Shown: in pieces, positions 1-4,867 of the stretch | Layout: each line of letters starts with the position of its first letter | How positions within the stretch are numbered: position 1 is the first letter of the stretch | Assembly (NCBI GenBank): GCA_029856445.1 | Contig: JAHQWY010000272.1 | Coordinates: 1-5,147, forward strand | Direction of reading: 5' to 3' | DNA length: 5,147 bases | Source of the DNA: Promethearchaeia archaeon | GTDB lineage: Archaea; Asgardarchaeota; Lokiarchaeia; Sigyniarchaeales; SOKP01 | Program-made: the position numbers and the translations under genes | Notes under the pieces: model-generated | What the model was told of the DNA's origin: nothing | Seen by the model: only the letters and a program-made list of their open reading frames with translations | The model's database searches: none

Positions 1-1
1 T

Positions 2-526
2 TTTGAGTGTGATAATGGACACCCGATTCATTATCATTGTTTAGCAGATTGGTTATTGCATTCTAAAAACTGCCCTTTATGTAGCGATCCTTATCCTGAT
101 AGTGTATTAGCAAAATTTCAGGATTTTATAAAAGAGAAAGAGAAAGAAAAACAAGAAGCAATAGACCAAGAATTAGAAAATGAAGCAAATGTAAAAATGG
201 AAGCTGTAACAAAAAAGATCATTTTCCTTAAATTTATTGAAACAGTTGAACATTTAATCGATGGAAAAAAATATGATGATGCTATCGAATTACTTATGGA
301 ATCATATAATGATAGATCTTCTGATGAGAGTAATTTGAAAATTCTTTTTCTACTTGGAATGGCAAATTACTTGCGTGGGCGATATGATTTAGCAATCAAT
401 TTCTTATTCAAATTAGTAAAGCTAAATTTCGATTATCCCGACGGCTTTCTTTTTCTTGGGAAATCGTATGAAGCACTTGGAATGAAGGAGAAAGCAGATT
501 GGGCGTATCAAAGAATAAAAAGATGA
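2..526 (+). CDS. RING-H2 finger protein with TPR-like repeats, 5' end missing
   Basis: The frame is open from base 2, so the gene starts outside the window; 174 residues are visible. Residues 3-27 carry zinc ligands spaced as in a RING-H2 domain: C3-x3-H7-x2-H10-x2-C13-x10-C24-x2-C27, with L14 and W17 where E2-contacting residues sit in eukaryotic RING E3 ligases and Pro after C24. These would be ligands 3 to 8; the first Cys pair must lie upstream. The residue after C27 is Ser, where many active E3s have Arg or Lys (the linchpin). Residues 36-72 form a charged Lys/Glu-rich helix, and about 73-174 look like three TPR-type helical hairpins, the last two clearest (LLGMANYLRGRYDLA, FLGKSYEALGMKEKA). 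A TTG at 56 could be read as a start but would cut the RING apart. By family knowledge, RING proteins recruit ubiquitin-loaded E2 and TPRs bind partner proteins. A ubiquitin-ligase or scaffold role is inference. Confidence 0.82.
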   Translation, partial: FECDNGHPIHYHCLADWLLHSKNCPLCSDPYPDSVLAKFQDFIKEKEKEKQEAIDQELENEANVKMEAVTKKIIFLKFIETVEHLIDGKKYDDAIELLMESYNDRSSDESNLKILFLLGMANYLRGRYDLAINFLFKLVKLNFDYPDGFLFLGKSYEALGMKEKADWAYQRIKR

Positions 527-549
527 ACTAATCCTCTTTTACTCTTATT
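510..549. terminator. Convergent 3' junction with T-rich tracts on both strands
   Basis: The RING/TPR gene (stop 524-526) and thiD (stop read from 530 to 528) end one base apart. A T-rich run follows thiD on the minus strand (521 down to 510), inside the other gene's 3' end. T-rich sequence follows the RING gene on the plus strand (about 534-549), inside thiD. Archaeal termination commonly uses U-rich tracts without a stem, so overlapping bidirectional termination is plausible. No hairpin is evident. Confidence 0.3.
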
Positions 550-1361
550 AAATCTATATCTATCTTCACACTATAACCCTGAGAATGATTAGTGGGTCCA
601 TGTCCACGGCCAATATTTAAAATATCAGCTCTTTGAATTGCCGTTGTTAAATAGGCTTTTGCAATATGAACTGCCTTTTTAATATTTGTACCTTTAGCTA
701 ATTCAGCAGCAATAGCAGAGGCGAATGTGCAACCTGTACCATGAGTATTTTTAGTTTCAATACGAGGTGCGTGAAATTCTATAAATTTATATCCATCATA
801 AAGTAAATCAATTGCATATTTGGGATCTCGTGAATGTCCCCCTTTTATTACTACATTTTTAACGCCCATTTCATGAATTATTTTTGCAGCTTCCCGTGTG
901 TCTTCTAAGTCATTTATATCTATATTAGCTATTGCTTGAGTTTCATAATGATTAGGCGTTACCACATACGCTAATGGAATTAATTCTGAGATGAGTGTTT
1001 TATTTGCCTCAGGTTTTAGTAATGGATCTCCACCTTTGGCAATCATTACCGGATCTATTACTAAAAACTCTACATTATATTTTTGAGCGCGATCAACTAC
1101 AATTTGAATAATTTCTGCATTTGCGAGCATCCCTGTCTTCCATGCATCTGCTCCAATATCAGACATTACAGAATCAATCTGCTTCCCTACAAAAATAGGA
1201 TCTATTTCATAGATTCCCTGAACTCCAACAGTATTTTGGGCTGTTAATGCTGTGATGGCACTCATCCCAAATACTCCAAGAGCAGAAAAAGTTTTTAAAT
1301 CTGCTTGAATTCCCGCACCACCACCAGAATCAGATCCCGCAATTGTGAGTACTTTTTTCAT
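528..1361 (-). CDS. thiD: Hydroxymethylpyrimidine (phosphate) kinase ThiD
   Basis: ThiD phosphorylates HMP and HMP phosphate to HMP diphosphate, the pyrimidine half of thiamine, in the cytosol. The 277-residue ribokinase-fold protein shows the family motifs in order: GSDSGGGAGIQADLKT at 9-24 (HMP-binding loop), NTVGVQG at 43-49, TGML at 76-79, DPVMIAKGGDPLL at 103-115, TPNHYE at 135-140, KGGH at 173-176, and HGTGCT at 207-212 with the active-site Cys at 211. Length matches single-domain ThiD (about 265-280), and there is no C-terminal ThiN domain such as many archaeal ThiD proteins carry. I chose the ATG at 1361 because MKKVLTIAGSDSGGGAG fits family N-termini and AAGG lies three bases upstream. 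A TTG at 1385 would add eight unconserved residues and has no ribosome-binding site. It ends one base from the RING/TPR stop and has its own promoter region, apart from thiC. Confidence 0.96.
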   Translation of the reverse strand: MKKVLTIAGSDSGGGAGIQADLKTFSALGVFGMSAITALTAQNTVGVQGIYEIDPIFVGKQIDSVMSDIGADAWKTGMLANAEIIQIVVDRAQKYNVEFLVIDPVMIAKGGDPLLKPEANKTLISELIPLAYVVTPNHYETQAIANIDINDLEDTREAAKIIHEMGVKNVVIKGGHSRDPKYAIDLLYDGYKFIEFHAPRIETKNTHGTGCTFASAIAAELAKGTNIKKAVHIAKAYLTTAIQRADILNIGRGHGPTNHSQGYSVKIDIDLIRVKED

Positions 1362-1408
1362 TTTCCTTAGTAAATTATGCCTCAATTTTATAAAAAATTT
1401 CTTATAAG

Positions 1409-1424
1409 TTTATAAAAAGAAAAG
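1409..1424 (-). promoter_or_regulatory. Probable thiD promoter (TATA-like element)
   Basis: Read on the minus strand this is cttttctttttataaa, a purine-poor stretch followed by TTTATAAA, about 50 bases before the thiD ATG at 1361. That spacing would give a leader of roughly 20-25 bases. A second TATA-like stretch (CTTATAAG, 1401-1408) lies closer. Call is by composition and distance only, in AT-rich DNA. Confidence 0.4.
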
Positions 1425-1486
1425 CAAACCGAGTCTATCTATTTAGAAATACTCTTTCTTATGATAAAATATAAGGTAATTTTGAG

Positions 1487-1514
1487 GTGTACAGATCTCT
1501 GAACGGAGTGTACA
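1487..1514. promoter_or_regulatory. Paired GTGTACA boxes, possible operator
   Basis: GTGTACA occurs at 1487-1493 and again at 1508-1514, exactly 21 bases apart, which is two turns of the helix. TGTACA is itself palindromic, and CTC/GAG triplets inside the pair extend the symmetry into an imperfect hairpin. The element sits between the divergent thiD and beta-helix promoters. Same-face spacing suggests a dimeric or tetrameric DNA-binding protein; the wHTH protein encoded downstream is one candidate. No protein is known to bind here. Confidence 0.3.
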
Positions 1515-1538
1515 AAAAATAGTTATTTAAGATATTAG

Positions 1539-1564
1539 AATAATTAATTATTTAACAAATTTGT
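1539..1564 (+). promoter_or_regulatory. AT-rich palindromes upstream of the beta-helix gene, possible promoter
   Basis: AATAATTAATTATT (1539-1552) is a perfect 14-base palindrome and ACAAATTTGT (1555-1564) a perfect 10-base one. The first could serve as a TATA element 46-59 bases before the ATG at 1598, leaving a short leader. The beta-helix gene has no recognisable ribosome-binding site before its ATG, which fits a short leader. AT-rich background makes such palindromes fairly likely by chance. Confidence 0.25.
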
Positions 1565-1597
1565 AACTCAAAATTTTACTACTATAGCGAAACTAAT

Positions 1598-2785
1598 ATG
1601 AAATCAAATACAAAATCAGAAACAATCATTTTGATCATATTTGGAATTCTTTTCGCTTTCGTACCAATGGTTACCATTAACCCATTAATTATTACAGGCA
1701 ATACCGAAGAAATTACTTTTGATAAGGAAAAACCAAAAATCTCTGTAGTATCGGGTAAAATTCGTATAATCAATAATTCAGGGTGGGTTGATTTTAGGAA
1801 TGCTGGAAATTGTACGGGAAGTGGCACTTATTCTGACCCTTATATTATAGAAGGTTTGGTAATAGATGGTGGCGGTTCTGGAAATTCTATTTCGATTGAA
1901 AATTCCAATGTATACTTTAAAATCGAAAATTGTACACTCTATAATACTGACTGGGGATCAGATGCTGGAATCAGATTAATGAATGTTAATAATTCCCAAT
2001 TGATTGGTAATGATTGTTCATATAGTCAGGTGGGGATAGTATTAGGCGATGGTTTGGATTATACTGGGGGTGGTTATAACAACACAATAACTGGAAATAT
2101 TCTAAATAACAATCGGGGTGGGATGTATTTATTTGATGGTTATAACAACACCATCTCGAACAACACTGCTAATAACAATACGTGGAGTGGTATATATTTA
2201 GTAGGGAGTCATTACACTGTCGTTTCGGGAAACACTATGAATGAGAATAACATGTGTGGGATAAATATAGGAGGTGGTCATAATAACCTTATTGTCTCGG
2301 GAAACACTATGAATGATAATAATATGCATGGACTATGGATGGATGAAAGTTTTAATAACACTATCTCGGGAAATGTTATGAATAACAATAATTGGAGTGG
2401 GATAATTTTAATAGATAGTAATTCTAACATCATATCAGGAAACACCGCTACTAATAATAAGGAATGTGGGATATTTCTCTACAATAGTTGCTATAACTTT
2501 GTTTCGGGAAACATCGCAACTTACAACCAGTGGGGGATAGTTCTCTATTTTAGCAATTATAACACCATCTCAGGAAACAAATTAAAAGGAAATGATGAAT
2601 GTATCCTTGAAATAAGCTGCCAAGGAAATGTAATTCAAGATAATGATTGTATACTTCCACCAACGTTAAATTATTTGTCACCTATTCTCATTATAAGTGT
2701 AATCATCGTTGGAATTTCCGTTTTTATTATATATCAAAATGGTAAAAAATTTAAAAAACCTCAGCAGGATTTGGATTTCTTATGA
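1598..2785 (+). CDS. Membrane-anchored NosD-like right-handed beta-helix surface protein
   Basis: The 395-residue protein has an N-terminal hydrophobic signal or anchor (about 9-29), a conserved entry module at about 62-115 with the NCTGSGTYSDPYIIEGLVIDGG type sequence split around G75, and then beta-helix coils rich in Asn, Gly, Ser and Ile to about residue 350. A C-terminal membrane segment follows (about 358-378), with a short Lys-rich tail as expected on the cytoplasmic side. The coils repeat as NNTISGN-type turns plus a GIxL strand every 22-24 residues. About ten N-x-S/T sequons are present, so it could be heavily N-glycosylated outside the cell. Such folds in other proteins bind or process polysaccharides; no catalytic site can be recognised, and the NosD label does not imply copper binding. 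Its stop overlaps the start of the next gene (ATGA at 2782-2785), so the two are probably translated together. Proteins of this style are common in Lokiarchaeia (from memory, not searched). Confidence 0.88.
   Translation: MKSNTKSETIILIIFGILFAFVPMVTINPLIITGNTEEITFDKEKPKISVVSGKIRIINNSGWVDFRNAGNCTGSGTYSDPYIIEGLVIDGGGSGNSISIENSNVYFKIENCTLYNTDWGSDAGIRLMNVNNSQLIGNDCSYSQVGIVLGDGLDYTGGGYNNTITGNILNNNRGGMYLFDGYNNTISNNTANNNTWSGIYLVGSHYTVVSGNTMNENNMCGINIGGGHNNLIVSGNTMNDNNMHGLWMDESFNNTISGNVMNNNNWSGIILIDSNSNIISGNTATNNKECGIFLYNSCYNFVSGNIATYNQWGIVLYFSNYNTISGNKLKGNDECILEISCQGNVIQDNDCILPPTLNYLSPILIISVIIVGISVFIIYQNGKKFKKPQQDLDFL
2084..2590 (+). repeat. In-frame beta-helix coil repeats, about 66-72 bases each
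   Basis: A tcgggaaacac-like motif encoding SGN(T) recurs with its cgg/cag position near 2091, 2157, 2226, 2298, 2367, 2436, 2505 and 2571, that is, every 66, 69 or 72 bases. Each unit encodes one turn of the beta-helix. The copies at 2226-2254 and 2298-2326 match at 27 of 29 bases, which suggests recent unit duplication; the outer copies are diverged. This is internal coding repetition, not a separate element. Confidence 0.8.
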
Positions 2786-3345
2786 CGCCAAGAGGGGGAA
2801 AGTATAAAAAGGAAGGACTTACAATAACATATAGATCCTCGAAATCAAAAAAAGAGACCTTACTTGCAATGTCAGATCCTGATATAAATGGAAATAATAT
2901 TAATGGTAATCGGAAAAAAGTATTGCAAGGTAAAACTCTCCAAGTATATTGGTACATTTTAACACATAATCATGCGGGGGTAAGGGAAATTCAGAAAGCT
3001 TTAAAATTTGTTTCTCCTGGAACTGCTTCTTACCAAATTAATAAATTATTGAAGGCAGGGATTATCTCAAAAAACGAAGAAGATGGTAAATATTATGTAA
3101 AAGAAGATGTAAAAAAAGGCGTATTAGGATTTTATTTTCACTTAGGTTCTTTAATGATTCCTCGATATTCTTTATATTTAATAGTTAATATTATGGGTGT
3201 TGTGAGTTATGTTTTTCTTGCCAGTAAATATGGTGACGTTTTTATTACTAATCCTGGGAGTTTGCTCTTTCTATTTTTTATAGTATTCTGTACCTGTGTT
3301 TTTATATTTGAATCAATGAAAATTTGGAAAAGAAAACCGACATGA
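2782..3345 (+). CDS. Winged-helix DNA-binding protein with two C-terminal membrane segments
   Basis: The 187-residue protein has a basic, polar N-terminal stretch (1-48) and then a winged helix-turn-helix at about 50-112. Its pattern is typical: a helix with LQVYWYIL, then HAGVREIQKAL, a recognition-helix region SPGTASYQINKLLKAG, and a wing GKYYVKED. Two hydrophobic segments follow (about 129-148 and 158-177) and a basic tail WKRKP. The likely topology puts both ends inside the cell, with the DNA-binding part tethered to the membrane. The start ATG lies in the ATGA overlap with the beta-helix gene; an internal ATG at 2869 would leave the wHTH domain intact but has no better ribosome-binding site. 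By family knowledge it resembles one-component archaeal regulators of ArsR/MarR-like fold. Sensing or regulating the surface protein is inference from the overlap. No ligand-binding domain is visible outside the membrane segments. Confidence 0.85.
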   Translation: MTPRGGKYKKEGLTITYRSSKSKKETLLAMSDPDINGNNINGNRKKVLQGKTLQVYWYILTHNHAGVREIQKALKFVSPGTASYQINKLLKAGIISKNEEDGKYYVKEDVKKGVLGFYFHLGSLMIPRYSLYLIVNIMGVVSYVFLASKYGDVFITNPGSLLFLFFIVFCTCVFIFESMKIWKRKPT

Positions 3346-3407
3346 TGAACAAAAAAACAGTGGTTTGTAATAATGATATAATAGAGGCAAAGAAACTTAT
3401 AGAATAG
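3342..3407 (+). other. Possible 21-codon ORF coupled to the wHTH gene
   Basis: ATG at 3342 overlaps the wHTH stop (3343-3345) in an ATGA arrangement like the one at 2782, and is followed by a second ATG. The frame encodes MMNKKTVVCNNDIIEAKKLIE and stops at 3405-3407, 11 bases inside the 3' end of thiC. No ribosome-binding site and no recognisable family. It could be a small coupled peptide, the degraded start of a lost third gene, or chance. Confidence 0.15.
3351..3357 (-). terminator. T7 run downstream of thiC
   Basis: On the minus strand seven T residues lie about 40 bases past the thiC stop, and further T-rich sequence follows (about 3337-3329). No strong stem precedes it. A U-rich archaeal-type terminator is plausible; it overlaps the 3' end of the convergent wHTH operon. 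Confidence 0.35.
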
Positions 3408-4716
3408 ATTTTCTCTTGCTTTCTAGAGCATTTTTTAATAGTTTTATTGCACAAAATTCTCCACACATGCTACATACTTCTTCATCATCTTCAGCACAGC
3501 CATTGCGATAATGAATCTCTCTGGCTAATTCAGGATCAATTGCTTGTTTAATCATACCTTCCCAATTGAGTTCTTTTCTAGCAATATCCATCTTATAATC
3601 CCAGTTTGAAACTCTTTTACCATAGCGCGCGATGTTAACAGCGTGAGCAGCAATCTTGGATGAAATAACACCTCTTTTGACATCGTCCTTTGTGGGTAGT
3701 CCTAAATGTTCAGATGGAGTCACATAACATAAATAATCAGCCCCGGCTAATCCCGCAAGTACTCCTCCTATAGCACCGACAATATCGTCATAACCTGGAG
3801 CAATATCCGTAACAAGCGGACCTAATACATAAAAGGGTGCTTCATCGCATAATGATTTCTGAATTTTGATATTTCGTTCAACTTCATTAGCAGGAATGTG
3901 ACCTGGTCCCTCAACCATAACTTGGACATCAGCAGCCCACGCTCGTTTTACCAATTTAGAAATTTCGAGTAGTTCTTGAACCTGAGCATAATCAGTAGAA
4001 TCAAAAATGCTTCCTGGTCGCATCCCATCTCCAAGAGAAAGAGTAAAATCGTATTCTTGTGCCATCTCGAGGAGATAATCGTATCTTTTGTTGAAAGGGT
4101 TTTCCATCTCATTCTCTAAAATCCATGATGCGAGGAATGTTCCACCTCTCGAAACAACTCCCATTAATCTTGGGTGATTTATTAGAAAATTTACAATTTC
4201 TTGTGTTACTCCAACATGAATTGTGAAGAAATCAACACCTTCCTGTGCTTGTTCTTCCACTACATTGAACATGTCATCTTCATCCATATGGATGATAGCT
4301 CCTTTATTCTCAAGAGCTCTTAGTGCAGTCTGATAAATAGGAACGGTACCTAAAGGAACCTTGACCTCATCAAGGATTCTTTTTCTAATTGCTATAATAT
4401 CTGCTTCAGTAATACCAGTGCTTAAATCCATAACAGTATCTGCCCCATATTGAACAGCTATTTTAGCTTTTTCGACTTCCTCATTGATATTAAACACTGT
4501 TTTTGATGAACCCACATTAGCATTAATTTTAACCAATAATCCTTTTCCAATACCTATGGGAGTCTCTAAATCTCGACGGTTCGATTTTGGAATTACGATT
4601 CTTCCACTTTTAATCCCATTTCTTATGAATTCCAAATCAATCTGTTCATTTTTGGCAACAATCTCCATAATTTTGAGAGTATTTCCATTGCGAGCAGTTC
4701 TCATCAATGTAGACAA
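3397..4716 (-). CDS. thiC: Phosphomethylpyrimidine synthase ThiC, short form
   Basis: ThiC is a radical-SAM enzyme that rearranges aminoimidazole ribotide into HMP phosphate, the step before ThiD. The 439-residue protein matches the short archaeal/clostridial form without the extra N-terminal domain. Motifs in order: LVKINANVGSS at 61-71, GADTVMDLSTG at 91-101, VPLGTVPIYQ at 120-129, VVSRGGTFLASW at 187-198, LSLGDGMRPGS at 227-236, VMVEGPGHIP at 266-275, LGPLVTDIAPGYD at 298-310 and YVTPSEHLGLP at 331-341. H273 and H337 are the expected metal ligands, and the C-terminal cluster Cys are C415, C418 and C422. Departures from the usual ThiC sequence, from memory: D311 where GYDH is typical, V168 where THCG-type Cys is typical, and no second Gly after STG. 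I chose the TTG at 4716: GGGATCG lies four bases upstream, an in-frame stop lies just before it, and MSTLxxxAR resembles family N-termini; ATG at 4704 is the alternative. The paralogue BzaF uses the same substrate, but the nearby thiD favours ThiC. Confidence 0.93.
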   Translation of the reverse strand: MSTLMRTARNGNTLKIMEIVAKNEQIDLEFIRNGIKSGRIVIPKSNRRDLETPIGIGKGLLVKINANVGSSKTVFNINEEVEKAKIAVQYGADTVMDLSTGITEADIIAIRKRILDEVKVPLGTVPIYQTALRALENKGAIIHMDEDDMFNVVEEQAQEGVDFFTIHVGVTQEIVNFLINHPRLMGVVSRGGTFLASWILENEMENPFNKRYDYLLEMAQEYDFTLSLGDGMRPGSIFDSTDYAQVQELLEISKLVKRAWAADVQVMVEGPGHIPANEVERNIKIQKSLCDEAPFYVLGPLVTDIAPGYDDIVGAIGGVLAGLAGADYLCYVTPSEHLGLPTKDDVKRGVISSKIAAHAVNIARYGKRVSNWDYKMDIARKELNWEGMIKQAIDPELAREIHYRNGCAEDDEEVCSMCGEFCAIKLLKNALESKRKSIL

Positions 4717-4751
4717 ACTTCGATCCCTTTATTCCAAATATCTATTTTGAT

Positions 4752-4770
4752 TAGGGAAATGTAATCCCTA
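4752..4770 (-). promoter_or_regulatory. TAGGGA/TCCCTA inverted repeat upstream of thiC
   Basis: TAGGGA (4752-4757) and TCCCTA (4765-4770) form a perfect 6-base inverted repeat with a 7-base spacer, 35-55 bases before the thiC start. If the palindrome at 4775-4788 is the TATA element, transcription would begin within or next to this repeat, a typical place for a repressor operator. It could also form a small hairpin at the 5' end of the mRNA. No matching repeat is seen before thiD. Confidence 0.35.
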
Positions 4771-4774
4771 TGAC

Positions 4775-4788
4775 ACTATAATTATAGT
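4775..4788 (-). promoter_or_regulatory. Palindromic TATA-like element, probable thiC promoter
   Basis: ACTATAATTATAGT is a perfect 14-base palindrome containing TATAATTATA. It lies about 60-72 bases upstream of the thiC TTG, consistent with a TATA box and a leader of roughly 35-40 bases. The symmetry would let it work in either direction, but no plus-strand gene lies to its right within reach. Confidence 0.45.
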
Positions 4789-4827
4789 AGAATTATATTC
4801 TTTTGTCTTCTAAATTAAAAATATAAT

Positions 4828-4867
4828 AAAAAAAAAAGTAATAATATTAGTTAATTTTTTTACTTTT
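4828..4867 (-). terminator. Stem plus T10 terminator for the right-end gene
   Basis: Reading the minus strand, AAAAGTAA (4867-4860, overlapping the stop codon) pairs with TTACTTTT (4841-4834) across an 18-base loop, and the right arm runs into ten T residues (4837-4828). The stem is A/T-rich and weak, but the stem plus T-run layout and position directly at the gene end support termination. It would insulate thiC, giving it its own promoter. Confidence 0.55.

Noticed and set aside
56..526. A shorter 156-residue gene starting at TTG 56
   Set aside because: The frame is open to the window edge, and this start would remove four of the six visible zinc ligands of the RING finger.
1461..1502. A 13-codon plus-strand ORF in the divergent intergenic region
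   Set aside because: It is very short, has no ribosome-binding site or downstream coupling, and overlaps the TGTACA boxes.
1582..1827. Minus-strand reading frame of 81 codons under the start of the beta-helix gene
   Set aside because: It lies antisense to a well-supported gene, has no family resemblance and mirrors the hydrophobic signal segment.
2084..2590. CRISPR-like spaced repeats
   Set aside because: The period is a multiple of three, the repeats are in frame and diverged, and they encode beta-helix turns; there are no unique spacers or cas genes.
1598..2785. Copper-binding NosD of nitrous oxide reductase maturation
   Set aside because: Only the beta-helix fold is shared; no nos genes are nearby and the protein is membrane-anchored at both ends.
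2751..2957. Minus-strand reading frame of 68 codons across the beta-helix/wHTH junction
   Set aside because: It is antisense to two coupled genes and has no recognisable features.
4484..4750. Plus-strand reading frame of 88 codons over the thiC start
   Set aside because: It is antisense to conserved ThiC motifs and to the thiC promoter region; its hydrophobic look comes from the complementary codons.
4717..4866. TPP riboswitch upstream of thiC
   Set aside because: No CTGAGA-type core or second conserved arm is present, and the probable leader is too short.
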